Positions 14,805 through 23,092 of a stretch of 37,153 bases of DNA are shown here, piece after piece (position 1 is the first letter of the stretch; each line of letters opens with the position of its first letter). The stretch is from the NCBI GenBank assembly GCA_025359165.1, contig JANYHG010000030.1:1-37153 (forward strand). Direction: 5' to 3'. The position numbers and the translations under genes were made by a program. Under the pieces are notes generated by a model, which had not been told where the DNA came from, did no database searches, and was given only the letters and a program-made list of their open reading frames with translations. The DNA comes from Hyphomicrobiaceae bacterium. Lineage in GTDB: Bacteria; Pseudomonadota; Alphaproteobacteria; Rhizobiales; Hyphomicrobiaceae.

Positions 14805-16586
14805 ATGCAGAAGCCAGGGTTGCGGTCGCGGGTGATGCCGCGCGCCGATCTGGGTGTTCGTAACGCGGCGCTTTATCTGCGGGTGTCCACCGGGCGGCAG
14901 GCCGAGCAGGATCTGTCGATCCCCGACCAGAAGGCGCAGGCGCGGGCTTGGGCTGCCACGCGCGGCTGGCAGGTCGTCGCAGAATTTGTGGAACCGGGGG
15001 CATCGGCGACTGACGACAAGCGGCCGGTGTTCCAAGAGATGATCGAGCGCGCCTGCAACGGCGAGAACGCGTTCGATGTCATCGTCGTCCATTCCTATTC
15101 GCGCTTCTTCCGCGACGCGTTCGGCCTCGAATTCTATCTGCGTAAGCTGAAGAAGAGCGGCGTCCGGCTGGTCTCGATCACGCAGGAGTTGGGTGATGAT
15201 CCGGCACAAGTGATGCTGCGGCAGGTCATCGCGCTGTTCGACGAATATCAATCCAAAGAGACCGCCAAGCATGTGCTGCGGTCGATGAAGGAGAACGCGA
15301 GGCAAGGGTTTTGGAACGGGTCGCAGCCGCCCTATGGCTATAGGCCTATAGAAGTCGAGCAGCGCGGCGTGCGGGTCAAAAAGAAGCTGGTCATCGACGA
15401 TGTCGAGGCCGAGCAGGTGCGGCTGATCTTTCGCTTGTTCGCGCAAGGCGATGGTGCCAGCGGGCCGAAAGGCGTCAAGGCTGTGGTGCGCTGGCTCAAC
15501 GAGGATGGCCATCGCACGCGGCACGGAGCCCGCTGGGGCATCGGCCCGGTGCATCGGCTGCTGACCGACACCGTTTATTGCGGCCAGCATCGGTTCAATC
15601 GGAAGGTGAGCAAGACGGGCGTTGCCAAGGAGGCGGGCGAAGTCATCACGACCGAAGTCCCAGCCATCATCGAGCCCTCGGCCTTCGAGCATGTGCAGTC
15701 GTTGCTCAAGGCGCGGAACCCAAAAGTGGTTGCGCCGCGCGTCGTCACGGGGCCCATCCTGCTCACGGGATTAGCCGTGTGCGCGACCTGCGGCGGCGGC
15801 ATGACGCTGCGCACCGGCACCTCGAAGCAGGGCAACGTCTACAAGTATTACACCTGCTCGCGCCAGCATCGGCAGGGGCAGACTGGGTGCAAGGGCCGCT
15901 CGATCCGCATGGATAAGCTGGACAGCCTCGTCACCGAGCATCTGGCCAGCCGTCTGCTGACGCCGGTGCGCCTGTCCGAAATGCTGATGGCGTTGACAGC
16001 TGGGCGCGCCGAAAAAGCTGCCGCCGTCGATGATCGCGTCGGCCGCCTGGAGCAGGAAGCCGAGCAGGCGAAAACGCGATTGAACCGGCTCTACAAGATC
16101 ATCGAGGACGGCCTTGCCGAGATGGACGACGTTTTGAAGGCCCGCATCACCGGCCTGAAGCTGGAGCATGATCGCGCGCAGGCTGCCTTGGAGCGGGCGC
16201 GCACGTCGGTCCGGCCCGCCGTACATATCAACCCGGCGGTACTGGAGCGCTTCGGTGCGACGATGCGCCAGAACTTGACGACCGGTGCGGTGCCATTCCG
16301 CAAGGCCGTGATCACGTCGTTCGTGGACCGTATCGAGGTCGACGACCACGAAATCCGCATCATGGGCGACAAAGGCACGCTGGAGCGTGCCGTTCTGGGT
16401 GGTTCGGGCCCTGACGGCGGCGGTCAGGACGGGGTTCGCAGTTTGGTTCGCAATTGGCGGAGAGGGAGGGATTCGAACCCTCGATACCCTTGCAGGTATG
16501 CCGCATTTCGAGTGCGGTGCATTCAACCACTCTGCCACCTCTCCGGACCAAGGCCGCTCACGCGTGATCGCGAGCATCCGGACTGA
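14805..16586 (+). CDS. Large serine recombinase (integrase) of the island
   Basis: The 593-residue protein has the large serine recombinase layout. The catalytic domain has nucleophile S28 (ALYLRVSTGRQAEQ) and VIVVHSYSRFFRD. The recombinase domain starts around residue 175 (PPYGYRPIE) and runs to about 290. A zinc ribbon has C326, C329, C351 and C362. A coiled coil spans about 408-470. GAGG lies about 9 nt before the ATG. Residues 551-580 are encoded by the antisense of the tRNA-Ser gene at 16455-16544, and the stop lies beyond it. The attachment site is therefore at or in the 3' end of the tRNA, and the native C-terminus may differ from the one read here. Confidence 0.93.
   Translation: MQKPGLRSRVMPRADLGVRNAALYLRVSTGRQAEQDLSIPDQKAQARAWAATRGWQVVAEFVEPGASATDDKRPVFQEMIERACNGENAFDVIVVHSYSRFFRDAFGLEFYLRKLKKSGVRLVSITQELGDDPAQVMLRQVIALFDEYQSKETAKHVLRSMKENARQGFWNGSQPPYGYRPIEVEQRGVRVKKKLVIDDVEAEQVRLIFRLFAQGDGASGPKGVKAVVRWLNEDGHRTRHGARWGIGPVHRLLTDTVYCGQHRFNRKVSKTGVAKEAGEVITTEVPAIIEPSAFEHVQSLLKARNPKVVAPRVVTGPILLTGLAVCATCGGGMTLRTGTSKQGNVYKYYTCSRQHRQGQTGCKGRSIRMDKLDSLVTEHLASRLLTPVRLSEMLMALTAGRAEKAAAVDDRVGRLEQEAEQAKTRLNRLYKIIEDGLAEMDDVLKARITGLKLEHDRAQAALERARTSVRPAVHINPAVLERFGATMRQNLTTGAVPFRKAVITSFVDRIEVDDHEIRIMGDKGTLERAVLGGSGPDGGGQDGVRSLVRNWRRGRDSNPRYPCRYAAFRVRCIQPLCHLSGPRPLTRDREHPD
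16455..16544 (-). tRNA. tRNA-Ser (anticodon CGA)
   Basis: The 90-nt gene folds as a class II tRNA. The acceptor stem is GGAGAGG/CCTCTCC, followed by discriminator G and an encoded CCA. The anticodon stem is CCGCA/TGCGG with loop CTCGAAA (anticodon CGA), and there is a long variable arm and a GGTTCGAATCC T-arm. It overlaps the 3' coding end of the recombinase on the opposite strand, which is the usual picture at a tRNA-linked integration site. The 3' end of the tRNA faces the island. Confidence 0.96.
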
Positions 16587-16806
16587 GCTATGCCCCTTAG
16601 TAGGTCGCAACCGCCCAAACCAAGTGCGCAGGTGCGGAAACAAAGAAGGCGCGCGGCGGCCAGTGGTGGACCGCCGCGAACTCAGCGGCTGGTGAATACA
16701 GCCATTCTGCGGGAGGTGCAAGCGTCAGCTTGGCCTCCGCTCGAACGCGTCGGATTTCTACAACACGCGACCTGGTTGATAACGTGTGTATCAGCAGCCA
16801 CCGGGC
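16545..16806. other. Intergenic region between tRNA-Ser and transaldolase
   Basis: No gene is seen in these 262 bp. They should carry the promoter of the tRNA. A perfect 8-bp stem (CGCGGCGG at 16652-16659, CCGCCGCG at 16671-16678) may terminate transcription coming from the transaldolase gene. Confidence 0.45.
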
Positions 16807-17541
16807 TCAAGTCGGCAGCTTGAAGCCTGCGGCAATCGCATCCTTACGGAATACCTGCACGGTCTCCAGAGATGCCTCGTCCAGGTCTTTACCGAAGTTC
16901 GACAGCTTCTTGATGATGTCGTTGGTGGCGGTGATGATGTGGCATCCGATGTCGTGCGCCTGCATCACGTTGTAGGGTTCGCGCGGGCTGGCCCAGATCA
17001 TCTCGAGATTCTTGTGCGGTGCCATTTCGGCAAGCATTTTCTGCATCATCGGCACCGGATCGATGCCGGCGTCCGCGATGCGACCGGCGAATACCGAAAT
17101 GCAAGCAGGTGCCAGCCCGCCGAGCGCTGCGACCGCTTTGCTTACCTGATCGTTGGTGAAGAGCGCCGTCAAATTCACTTGCGTCCCCGCCTCCGACAGG
17201 CGTCGTATCATGGCGTACGTCGTCTCACCCTTGGTGTTGGAGACCGGTATTTTGACATAGACGTTTTTGCCCCAAGTCTTGATCAGGTTGGCCTGTTGCT
17301 CCATCTCCGCAATGTCATCGGAGAACACCTCGAACGACAGATGCCGGTCGGGGATTGCGGCGACAAGTTCCTTGGCGAACGCCTGATAGTCAGTGACGCC
17401 GGCCTTGTGCATCAGCGTCGGGTTGGTGGTGAAGCCGCGCACCAGAGGGTTCTTGTACATCTCGAGCATGGCGGCCTTATCGGCTCCATCGGCGAAGACC
17501 TTGACCTTCAGCTTGTCGGAGGTAACAGCGGTTCTGGCCAT
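16807..17541 (-). CDS. Transaldolase-family protein
   Basis: The 244-residue protein belongs to the transaldolase/fructose-6-phosphate aldolase family. FADGA near residue 16 and GFTTNPTLMHKAG (36-48) form the start of the barrel. The Schiff-base lysine is K97 in VYVKIPVSN, and QVNLTALFTNDQV matches the next conserved strand. It would act in the cytoplasm on sugar phosphates, in or beside the pentose-phosphate pathway. The ATG at 17541 has GGGAG 7 nt upstream; the longer frame to 17703 adds sequence with no family match. The gene is divergent from glcE. Short length places it with the class of small transaldolases rather than the roughly 315-residue enzymes. Confidence 0.9.
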   Translation of the reverse strand: MARTAVTSDKLKVKVFADGADKAAMLEMYKNPLVRGFTTNPTLMHKAGVTDYQAFAKELVAAIPDRHLSFEVFSDDIAEMEQQANLIKTWGKNVYVKIPVSNTKGETTYAMIRRLSEAGTQVNLTALFTNDQVSKAVAALGGLAPACISVFAGRIADAGIDPVPMMQKMLAEMAPHKNLEMIWASPREPYNVMQAHDIGCHIITATNDIIKKLSNFGKDLDEASLETVQVFRKDAIAAGFKLPT

Positions 17542-17757
17542 GATGAACTCCCGAATAGTTTGGCACGATGCCTGTCGCCCTACACTATAAGCCTTCATGA
17601 AGCGTTGCGTTCTACCAAGTCGGTAAATTCGTCGCGTCTGGCCCATAGCGGTGACAGGTTTTGACACGTCAGCCCCTCCAAGCCTAAGACAACACGCAGC
17701 CATTCACGCAAGCGCGGGAGGGCCGTCCGTAAAGCAGTTGAAAAAGGGACGTCATTC

Positions 17758-18984
17758 GTGGAACTGACAGCCGACGTGCGGCCGGACACCGAAACCGCCC
17801 TTGCCGAAACCATCAAAGCGGCAGCCGCGACGAAGACAAGCCTTGAAATCGCGGGCGGCGGCAGCAAGCGCGCGATCGGTCGCCCTACGAACGCGACCAG
17901 CCTCGTCTCGACCCGTGGCCTGCGCGGCATCACCCTTTACGAACCCAACGAGATGGTGATGTCGGCACGCTCGGGCACGTTGCTATCGGAGGTTCAAAGC
18001 GTGCTCGCCAAGAGCAATCAGATGCTGGCGTTCGAGCCGCTCGAATTGGCCGGTGTGGTCGGTGGGGATGCGCGCCACGCCACCATCGGCGGAATATTCG
18101 CGACCAACGCTTCGGGGCCGCGGCGTCTTTCGGCGGGTGCCGCGCGCGATCATCTGATGGGTATTCGCGGCGTCAACGGCCGTGGCGAAATCTTCAAGAA
18201 TGGCGGCCGGGTCATGAAGAACGTCACCGGCGTCGACTTGTGCAAGGGTTTGTCCGGCAGCTGGGGCACGTTGGCGGTGTTCAGCGAGGTAACGTTCAAA
18301 GTCATGCCCAAGCCGCCGGCTTCGACGACTCTGGTGCTGCTGGGCCTCTCGGATGAAATCGCCGTCGAAGTGTTGTGCTCGGTTATGGGCACACCCTACG
18401 AGATCACGGCCGCCGTGCATATTCAGCAGCAACTTGCAGTAACGCTCGATCACATGGGGCTGCGCGGGCAGGGCAAATCCGTCACTGCGTTCAGGCTCGA
18501 GGCGCCGCCGAAATCGATCGCCTACCGGCGCGACAAGCTGACGGCCGCACTGCGCGTGTATGGCCAGTTGCACGATCTCGAACAGAAAAGCTCAGAGATG
18601 TTCTGGGATGAGATGACGCGCCTGAGTGTCTTCGAAGGCAGCGACCATCCGCTTTGGAAACTTTCGACCGCCCCCGGCAAGGGCCCCGCAGTCGTCGCCG
18701 CGATCAGCCGTTACATGCCGGTCAGTGCTCTTTATGACTGGAGTGGCGGTCTGGTGTGGATCGACGTGCCGGTTACCTCGGACGCGGGCGCGGCGGACGT
18801 GCGCCGTGTCATCGCGAGCCACGGCGGCCATGCCACTCTGATCCGCGCCGACGCTGCCACCCGCGCCGCCACCGACGTGTTCCAAACACTGGAACCGGGT
18901 GTGCAGCGCCTCAGCCAGAAACTCAAGGCCACTTTCGATCCTGCGAACATCCTCAATCCCGGCCGTATGTACGTGGCGTTTTGA
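17758..18984 (+). CDS. glcE: Glycolate oxidase subunit GlcE, FAD-binding
   Basis: The 408-residue protein matches GlcE. It has an FAD-binding PCMH-type domain with EIAGGGSKRAIGRP (about 30-43), a second glycine-rich loop ATIGGIFATNASGPRRLS (108-125), and the C-terminal FDPANILNPGRM motif common to this oxidase family. It forms the glycolate dehydrogenase complex with GlcD and GlcF, oxidising glycolate to glyoxylate. The start is GTG, with AAAAAGGGA upstream. It is followed by glcF after a 77-bp gap. GlcD, usually encoded next to these two, is not in this window; upstream is the divergent transaldolase. Confidence 0.93.
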   Translation: MELTADVRPDTETALAETIKAAAATKTSLEIAGGGSKRAIGRPTNATSLVSTRGLRGITLYEPNEMVMSARSGTLLSEVQSVLAKSNQMLAFEPLELAGVVGGDARHATIGGIFATNASGPRRLSAGAARDHLMGIRGVNGRGEIFKNGGRVMKNVTGVDLCKGLSGSWGTLAVFSEVTFKVMPKPPASTTLVLLGLSDEIAVEVLCSVMGTPYEITAAVHIQQQLAVTLDHMGLRGQGKSVTAFRLEAPPKSIAYRRDKLTAALRVYGQLHDLEQKSSEMFWDEMTRLSVFEGSDHPLWKLSTAPGKGPAVVAAISRYMPVSALYDWSGGLVWIDVPVTSDAGAADVRRVIASHGGHATLIRADAATRAATDVFQTLEPGVQRLSQKLKATFDPANILNPGRMYVAF

Positions 18985-19061
18985 TGTGCCATGACATGCC
19001 GGCGGTCGATCGCTGACCGTGAAGACCGTCGCAGGCCGACACTGAATTGCACAAGGTTCCC

Positions 19062-20429
19062 ATGCAGACGAATTTCACCGCCGAGCAACGCAAAGATCCT
19101 CGCATCCAGGAGGTCGACAAGATCCTGCGGGCGTGCGTGCATTGCGGTCTGTGCACGGCGACGTGCCCGACGTACCAACTGCTCGGCGACGAACGCGACA
19201 GTCCACGCGGTCGCATCTACCTGATCAAAGACATGTTCGAGCGCGACGTCCGCGCCAGTCCGGAAGTCAAACATCACGTCGACCGCTGTCTCTCTTGCCT
19301 GTCGTGCATGACCACCTGCCCCGGCGGCGTCGACTATATGCATCTGGTCGACCATGCCCGCGTCCACATCGACCAGACCGGCGGACGCACTTTCAAAGAT
19401 CGGCTCCTGCGCGGACTGCTGGCCGCCGTGCTGCCTTATCCCAAGCGCTTTCGCTGGGCGCTGAAGCTGGTGCCGCTCGGCCAGCCGTTCCGCAACATCT
19501 TCAACCGAGCCGGGCTGCCGCAACTGGCTGCGATGCTGGACCTTGCGCCACGCCAGCCGCTCGCCCGCGCGGCGCGCTACGCCGGACCCGGCACTGCGGC
19601 CACTCAGGGCGAGCGGCGCAAGCGGGTGATCCTGCTCGCAGGCTGCGCACAACAGGTGCTTCGTCCCGCGATCAACGACGCCACGATACGGCTGCTGGCG
19701 CGTTCTGGCATCGATGTCGAAGTCGCCGCCGGTGCCGGCTGCTGCGGGGCACTCACCCACCACATGGGCAAGGAAGCATCCGCGATCGTATTCGCCAAAG
19801 CCAACATCGATGCGTGGTCGAAGGTGATGGCGAAAGGACCGGTCGATGCGGTGATCGTCAACGCGTCGGGCTGCGGCACGATGTTGAAAGATTACGGGCA
19901 TCTGCTGAAGCACGCAGGCGGCGACTATCCCGAGCGTGCCAAGCGCATCGCAGACCTCGCTCGCGACGTGACCGAATTCGTCACTGCCACCGACCTCGGA
20001 CCCGCCAAGCGCTGGAGTTCCATCCGCGTCGCCTACCACTCCGCGTGTTCGCTGCAGCACGGCCAGCAGATCACCGAGGAACCGAAAACACTCCTGCGCA
20101 AAGCCGGGTTCTCGGTCGTCGACGTCCCGGAAAGCCACCTCTGCTGTGGCTCCGCCGGTACTTACAATATTCTGCAGCCCGAACTGGCGGCTCAGTTACG
20201 CGCGCGGAAAGTCGACAACATCAAGTCCGTACGTCCCGACGTGATCGCGGCCGGCAATCTCGGTTGCATGACGCAAATCGGGCTCGGCACAGATATTCCG
20301 ATCGTGCACACGGTCGAACTGTTGGACTGGGCGCACGGCGGACCAGTCCCGGCTGGACTTGCGGCGCTCGAAAAATTGACCACCAACGTACCGAAACCCA
20401 AAAAGCCCGAGGAATTTCTGAGCGCGTGA
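19062..20429 (+). CDS. glcF: Glycolate oxidase iron-sulfur subunit GlcF
   Basis: ATG at 19062, with AAGG upstream, gives 455 residues and the usual MQTNF start; the open frame begins at TTG 19047. Two [4Fe-4S] motifs are clear: CVHCGLCTATCP and CLSCLSCMTTCP. Two CCG-type cysteine-rich domains follow (GCCGALTHHMG, then HSACSLQHGQ with CCGSAGTYN). The subunit passes electrons from the flavin subunits to the respiratory chain. Its stop overlaps the start of the metallophosphatase gene (GTGA at 20426-20429), so the two are translationally coupled. The length is slightly above the commonest GlcF. Confidence 0.94.
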   Translation: MQTNFTAEQRKDPRIQEVDKILRACVHCGLCTATCPTYQLLGDERDSPRGRIYLIKDMFERDVRASPEVKHHVDRCLSCLSCMTTCPGGVDYMHLVDHARVHIDQTGGRTFKDRLLRGLLAAVLPYPKRFRWALKLVPLGQPFRNIFNRAGLPQLAAMLDLAPRQPLARAARYAGPGTAATQGERRKRVILLAGCAQQVLRPAINDATIRLLARSGIDVEVAAGAGCCGALTHHMGKEASAIVFAKANIDAWSKVMAKGPVDAVIVNASGCGTMLKDYGHLLKHAGGDYPERAKRIADLARDVTEFVTATDLGPAKRWSSIRVAYHSACSLQHGQQITEEPKTLLRKAGFSVVDVPESHLCCGSAGTYNILQPELAAQLRARKVDNIKSVRPDVIAAGNLGCMTQIGLGTDIPIVHTVELLDWAHGGPVPAGLAALEKLTTNVPKPKKPEEFLSA

Positions 20430-21229
20430 CCGGCCGATCCGAAACTCCATTCGACAGGCGCCAGGAATTCGGCCCGTTCGACATCATTGGAGACGTGCAT
20501 GGCTGCGCGGACGAACTCGAAACGTTATTGGCGCGCCTCGGCTACGACATACAGTGGCCAGCATCGGGCCCTCGGCCGATCACCACCACGCCTCCCGGCC
20601 GCCGGGCCGTCTTCGTCGGCGATCTGGTAGATCGTGGTCCGCGCGCCGCCGACACTGTCGCGATCGTCATGGCGCTGTGCGAAGCCGGGCAGGCCTTCTG
20701 CGTGCCCGGCAATCACGACTCCAAGTTTCGGCGCTGGCTCGATGGCCATGCCGTCAGCATGACGCATGGATTACAAGTCACCGCCGACGATTACGCAGGC
20801 ACCGATGCCAAGCTGCGCGCGCGCATCAGCCGGTTCATCCGCGAACTGCCACCTTATCTCTGGCTGGATGGCGGCAAGCTGGTCGTCGCCCACGCCGGCA
20901 TCCAGAACGAGATGATTGGCTCTACCTCGCACAAGATCGAAAATTTCTGCCTGTATGGCGATACCGACAACAAAAAGAACGCCGCCGGATTTCCGGTCCG
21001 CTACAATTGGGCGGCTAGGTACGACGGCGCGGCGCTGGTGGTTTATGGCCATGTCTGCGTGCGCGAGCCCGCCTGGGTCACCGGCACCGTTTGCATCGAT
21101 ACCGGCTGCTGCTTCGGCGGCGCGCTGACGGCCTTGCGTTATCCGGAACTGGAGACGGTGAGCGTACCCGCTCGCTCCGTCTACATGGCCCGTGACGGCG
21201 TATTCGGCCTGCCGCCGGCCCGCAGCTGA
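20426..21229 (+). CDS. Metallophosphatase (PPP/PrpE-like calcineurin-type phosphoesterase)
   Basis: Starting at GTG 20426, the 267-residue product contains all PPP-family motifs: GDVHG, GDLVDRGP, GNHD, a later VVAHAG and YGHVC. These supply the Asp, His and Asn ligands of a two-metal centre. Such enzymes act on phosphoproteins, diadenosine tetraphosphate or other phosphoesters; close relatives include ApaH/PrpE-type hydrolases and the phosphatase part of bacterial polynucleotide kinase-phosphatases. The GTG overlaps the glcF stop (GTGA), so translation is coupled to glycolate oxidase. The functional link is unclear. A much longer in-frame reading upstream lies over glcF and is discarded. Confidence 0.88.
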   Translation: MTGRSETPFDRRQEFGPFDIIGDVHGCADELETLLARLGYDIQWPASGPRPITTTPPGRRAVFVGDLVDRGPRAADTVAIVMALCEAGQAFCVPGNHDSKFRRWLDGHAVSMTHGLQVTADDYAGTDAKLRARISRFIRELPPYLWLDGGKLVVAHAGIQNEMIGSTSHKIENFCLYGDTDNKKNAAGFPVRYNWAARYDGAALVVYGHVCVREPAWVTGTVCIDTGCCFGGALTALRYPELETVSVPARSVYMARDGVFGLPPARS

Positions 21230-21248
21230 AGCAACCCCAAGACGAAGT

Positions 21249-21257
21249 TTATCCACA
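21249..21257 (+). promoter_or_regulatory. Single consensus DnaA box
   Basis: TTATCCACA matches the DnaA box exactly. It is isolated and no cluster is seen nearby, so it is not evidence of an origin. Confidence 0.3.
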
Positions 21258-21287
21258 GACACCTCCTAGCTGATGGCATTCCGCCAT

Positions 21288-21305
21288 TTGCGTTGACCAA
21301 CGCAA
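21288..21305. terminator. Hairpin after the glcEF-phosphatase unit
   Basis: TTGCGTT (21288-21294) and AACGCAA (21299-21305) enclose GACC. It lies 58 bp after the phosphatase stop. No T-run follows, so a terminator role is tentative. Confidence 0.4.
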
Positions 21306-21402
21306 CTGCACCGTGTGCAGTCGAAACGGGTGTGTCACGGGCTGGGCGGCAGTTTTTGCCTACAAGTTCGACATGAGTTTGCGTGTGTGGTGGGGGGGGC
21401 CG

Positions 21403-22230
21403 ATGGCGCGTATTGCCATCGTTCAGACGTGCGTTCGGACGGTAGCCGGGGCCCTTATGGTGTCTGCGGCGACCCTAGGATCGGCGCGCGCCGACGTCGA
21501 TGCGGGCGATCCGTTCGTGGACGCCGACAGCGACGCTACATCCTGGCATGCGAAGACCGACGTCGATGCCGAACCATCGGCCGAAAGTTGGATCGGCGGC
21601 GAGGGCTATCGCCGCGTCGCATCCCTGTATTCAGGCGTCACCTGGGCACCTCTAGGCAACCTGCGCCAGGACGGCTTGCGGCTGCGTATCATTACCGGCC
21701 AGAGCCTCTACAAATATGCTGGCCGCCGCTACGACAGCGCCACCGACGCCAACGTCTGGCAGCGGTTCACCGGGGTCGGCCGCTTTATGGACCTGATGGC
21801 CGGCTGGCAGTTTTCATCGTCTGGCGGCACCACCGTCAAGGTCTTCGCCGGCATCGGCTCGACAACCCACTTGATCACCCCTTTCGACCCTGAAACGGCG
21901 ATCCAGGGCACCGCGCGCGGTCCCAAGGCGGCGCTCGAAATCTGGCATAACTGGACACCGAAAAGCTGGACGTCGGTGGATGTGGCCGCTGCGCGCGCAC
22001 ACAACAGCTACTCGGCCCAACTGCGCAGCGGCTGGCGTGCCGATCCGAACTGGTCGTTGGGTCCGGAGGCCGCCGTCATCGGCCATAGCGAATCGACCTC
22101 GCAACGCCTCGGTCTCTTCGCGCGATACGAGAACCTGGCCCATGAGTTCACCATTTCGGGTGGCGTTTCGCGCGCCCGCGGCGACATTCCCACCGGCTAC
22201 GGTACCGCCCAATACCTGCGACGCTTTTGA
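21403..22230 (+). CDS. bcsS: BcsS-like cellulose biosynthesis-associated outer-membrane protein
   Basis: ATG at 21403, preceded by a run of G, gives 275 residues. The N-terminal signal peptide runs from MARIAIV to about ARADVD. The mature protein has alternating aromatic and polar strands (WIGGEGYRRVASLYSGVTWAP, in two parts; ALEIWHNWTPKSWTSVDVAA) typical of a beta-barrel of the BcsS family found in alphaproteobacteria. Known BcsS genes are often near cellulose synthase genes, but none are visible here. Starts further upstream (21313, 21373) would place a long tail before the signal peptide. The name is moderately sure; the barrel character is clearer. Confidence 0.75.
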   Translation: MARIAIVQTCVRTVAGALMVSAATLGSARADVDAGDPFVDADSDATSWHAKTDVDAEPSAESWIGGEGYRRVASLYSGVTWAPLGNLRQDGLRLRIITGQSLYKYAGRRYDSATDANVWQRFTGVGRFMDLMAGWQFSSSGGTTVKVFAGIGSTTHLITPFDPETAIQGTARGPKAALEIWHNWTPKSWTSVDVAAARAHNSYSAQLRSGWRADPNWSLGPEAAVIGHSESTSQRLGLFARYENLAHEFTISGGVSRARGDIPTGYGTAQYLRRF

Positions 22231-22367
22231 GTACGTTGCATGTCACGCCAACGACGTTGACCATCCCGGAAACTGTCGCGTGACGCCGCGCGCCCAATAA
22301 GCCACAGTGTTGCCAAACGCTTGGCTTATCGCGAACGTACAGCCGACGCGCGCCCCGGAGCTGCACC

Positions 22368-22835
22368 ATGGTTTATGTCGATCTTCCCTTTTACCTCGCG
22401 GTCGCCGCGATCGGGTTCGGGCTCAGCCTGATGACGTACCGGATGTTCGCGCGCCATTACGAATGGCCGATGGGTGCGTGGCATGAAAATCATCCGACGT
22501 TGCCGTTTTTGATCGGCTTCCTGTCGCTGCTGGTCGGCACGTTGTTCGCAACCGCCCGCTGGTTCGACGGCGGTCTTTACGCCTCCGCTGCCATCGGCGC
22601 GTTCGGGGTAGCGCTGGCTATCCTGTGGACGTCGTTCCTGCGTGTCGGTTCGCAGATCTCGCTGATCCTGGCACCGGTCGCGGCGGGCTTACTCTTCGTC
22701 GCCTGGAATTTCGGCACCAGCGCCTTGCAGTACCAAACCGTGCGCAGCGAAATTCGCGAACTTCGCCAGCAACTCGAAGATCAGTACGGCTTGAAGAAGC
22801 CAGACACCACCGCACCCCGCCGCAACGTCAATTGA
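22368..22835 (+). CDS. Small multi-pass membrane protein, unknown function
   Basis: The 155-residue protein has about four hydrophobic segments (near residues 7-28, 45-63, 70-88 and 93-115). An amphipathic C-terminal helix SEIRELRQQLEDQYGLKK is probably a short coiled coil on the cytoplasmic side. The sequence HYEWPMGAWHENHP lies in the first loop. CGGAG lies 7 nt before the ATG. It stands between bcsS and purB with both running in the same direction. No family was recognised. Confidence 0.65.
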   Translation: MVYVDLPFYLAVAAIGFGLSLMTYRMFARHYEWPMGAWHENHPTLPFLIGFLSLLVGTLFATARWFDGGLYASAAIGAFGVALAILWTSFLRVGSQISLILAPVAAGLLFVAWNFGTSALQYQTVRSEIRELRQQLEDQYGLKKPDTTAPRRNVN

Positions 22836-23092
22836 CGTAAACGTCGTTTCCCATTCCGCCTGGTGTGTCTGCCTATCGCTGATGCGGTGGCACCGCGCGA
22901 TGCAGTGCCGAAAACGCCGCGACATCCTCTTTCGTCTTCTTCAGATGCACCCGCTCGGTCGAAGTCGGCTGCTTCGTGAGCCCGACGCCTGCAGACGCTG
23001 ACGGGGGGCAGACGCCCTGCTGCCGCATTGCCCCACCCTGCGTGCTCTGATACTCCCGGCTCACCTAATCACACGTGCGCCGGAGCCTGCTG
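22836..23092. other. Intergenic region before purB
   Basis: These 257 bp carry no convincing gene. A 63-codon minus-strand frame at 22873-23064 has no family match. GGAG at 23081-23084 is the purB ribosome-binding site. Confidence 0.4.

Noticed and set aside
1-16454. Search for a copy of the tRNA-Ser 3' end as the other island boundary
   Set aside because: No second copy was found by eye in the window. The far end may lie outside it, and serine integrases often leave only a very short shared core.
16387-16695. Plus-strand frame containing a GIRTLDTLAGMPHFE peptide
   Set aside because: This peptide is the antisense translation of tRNA-Ser, a well-known artefact.
19133-20425. Long in-frame extension before the metallophosphatase
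   Set aside because: It lies over glcF in another frame and has Arg-rich, non-family sequence; the GTG at 20426 is the sensible start.
21249-21257. DnaA box as a sign of a replication origin
   Set aside because: Only one consensus box is present, with no AT-rich unwinding element or dnaA/dnaN context.
22873-23064. 63-codon minus-strand frame between the membrane protein and purB
   Set aside because: It has no family features and poor support for a ribosome-binding site.
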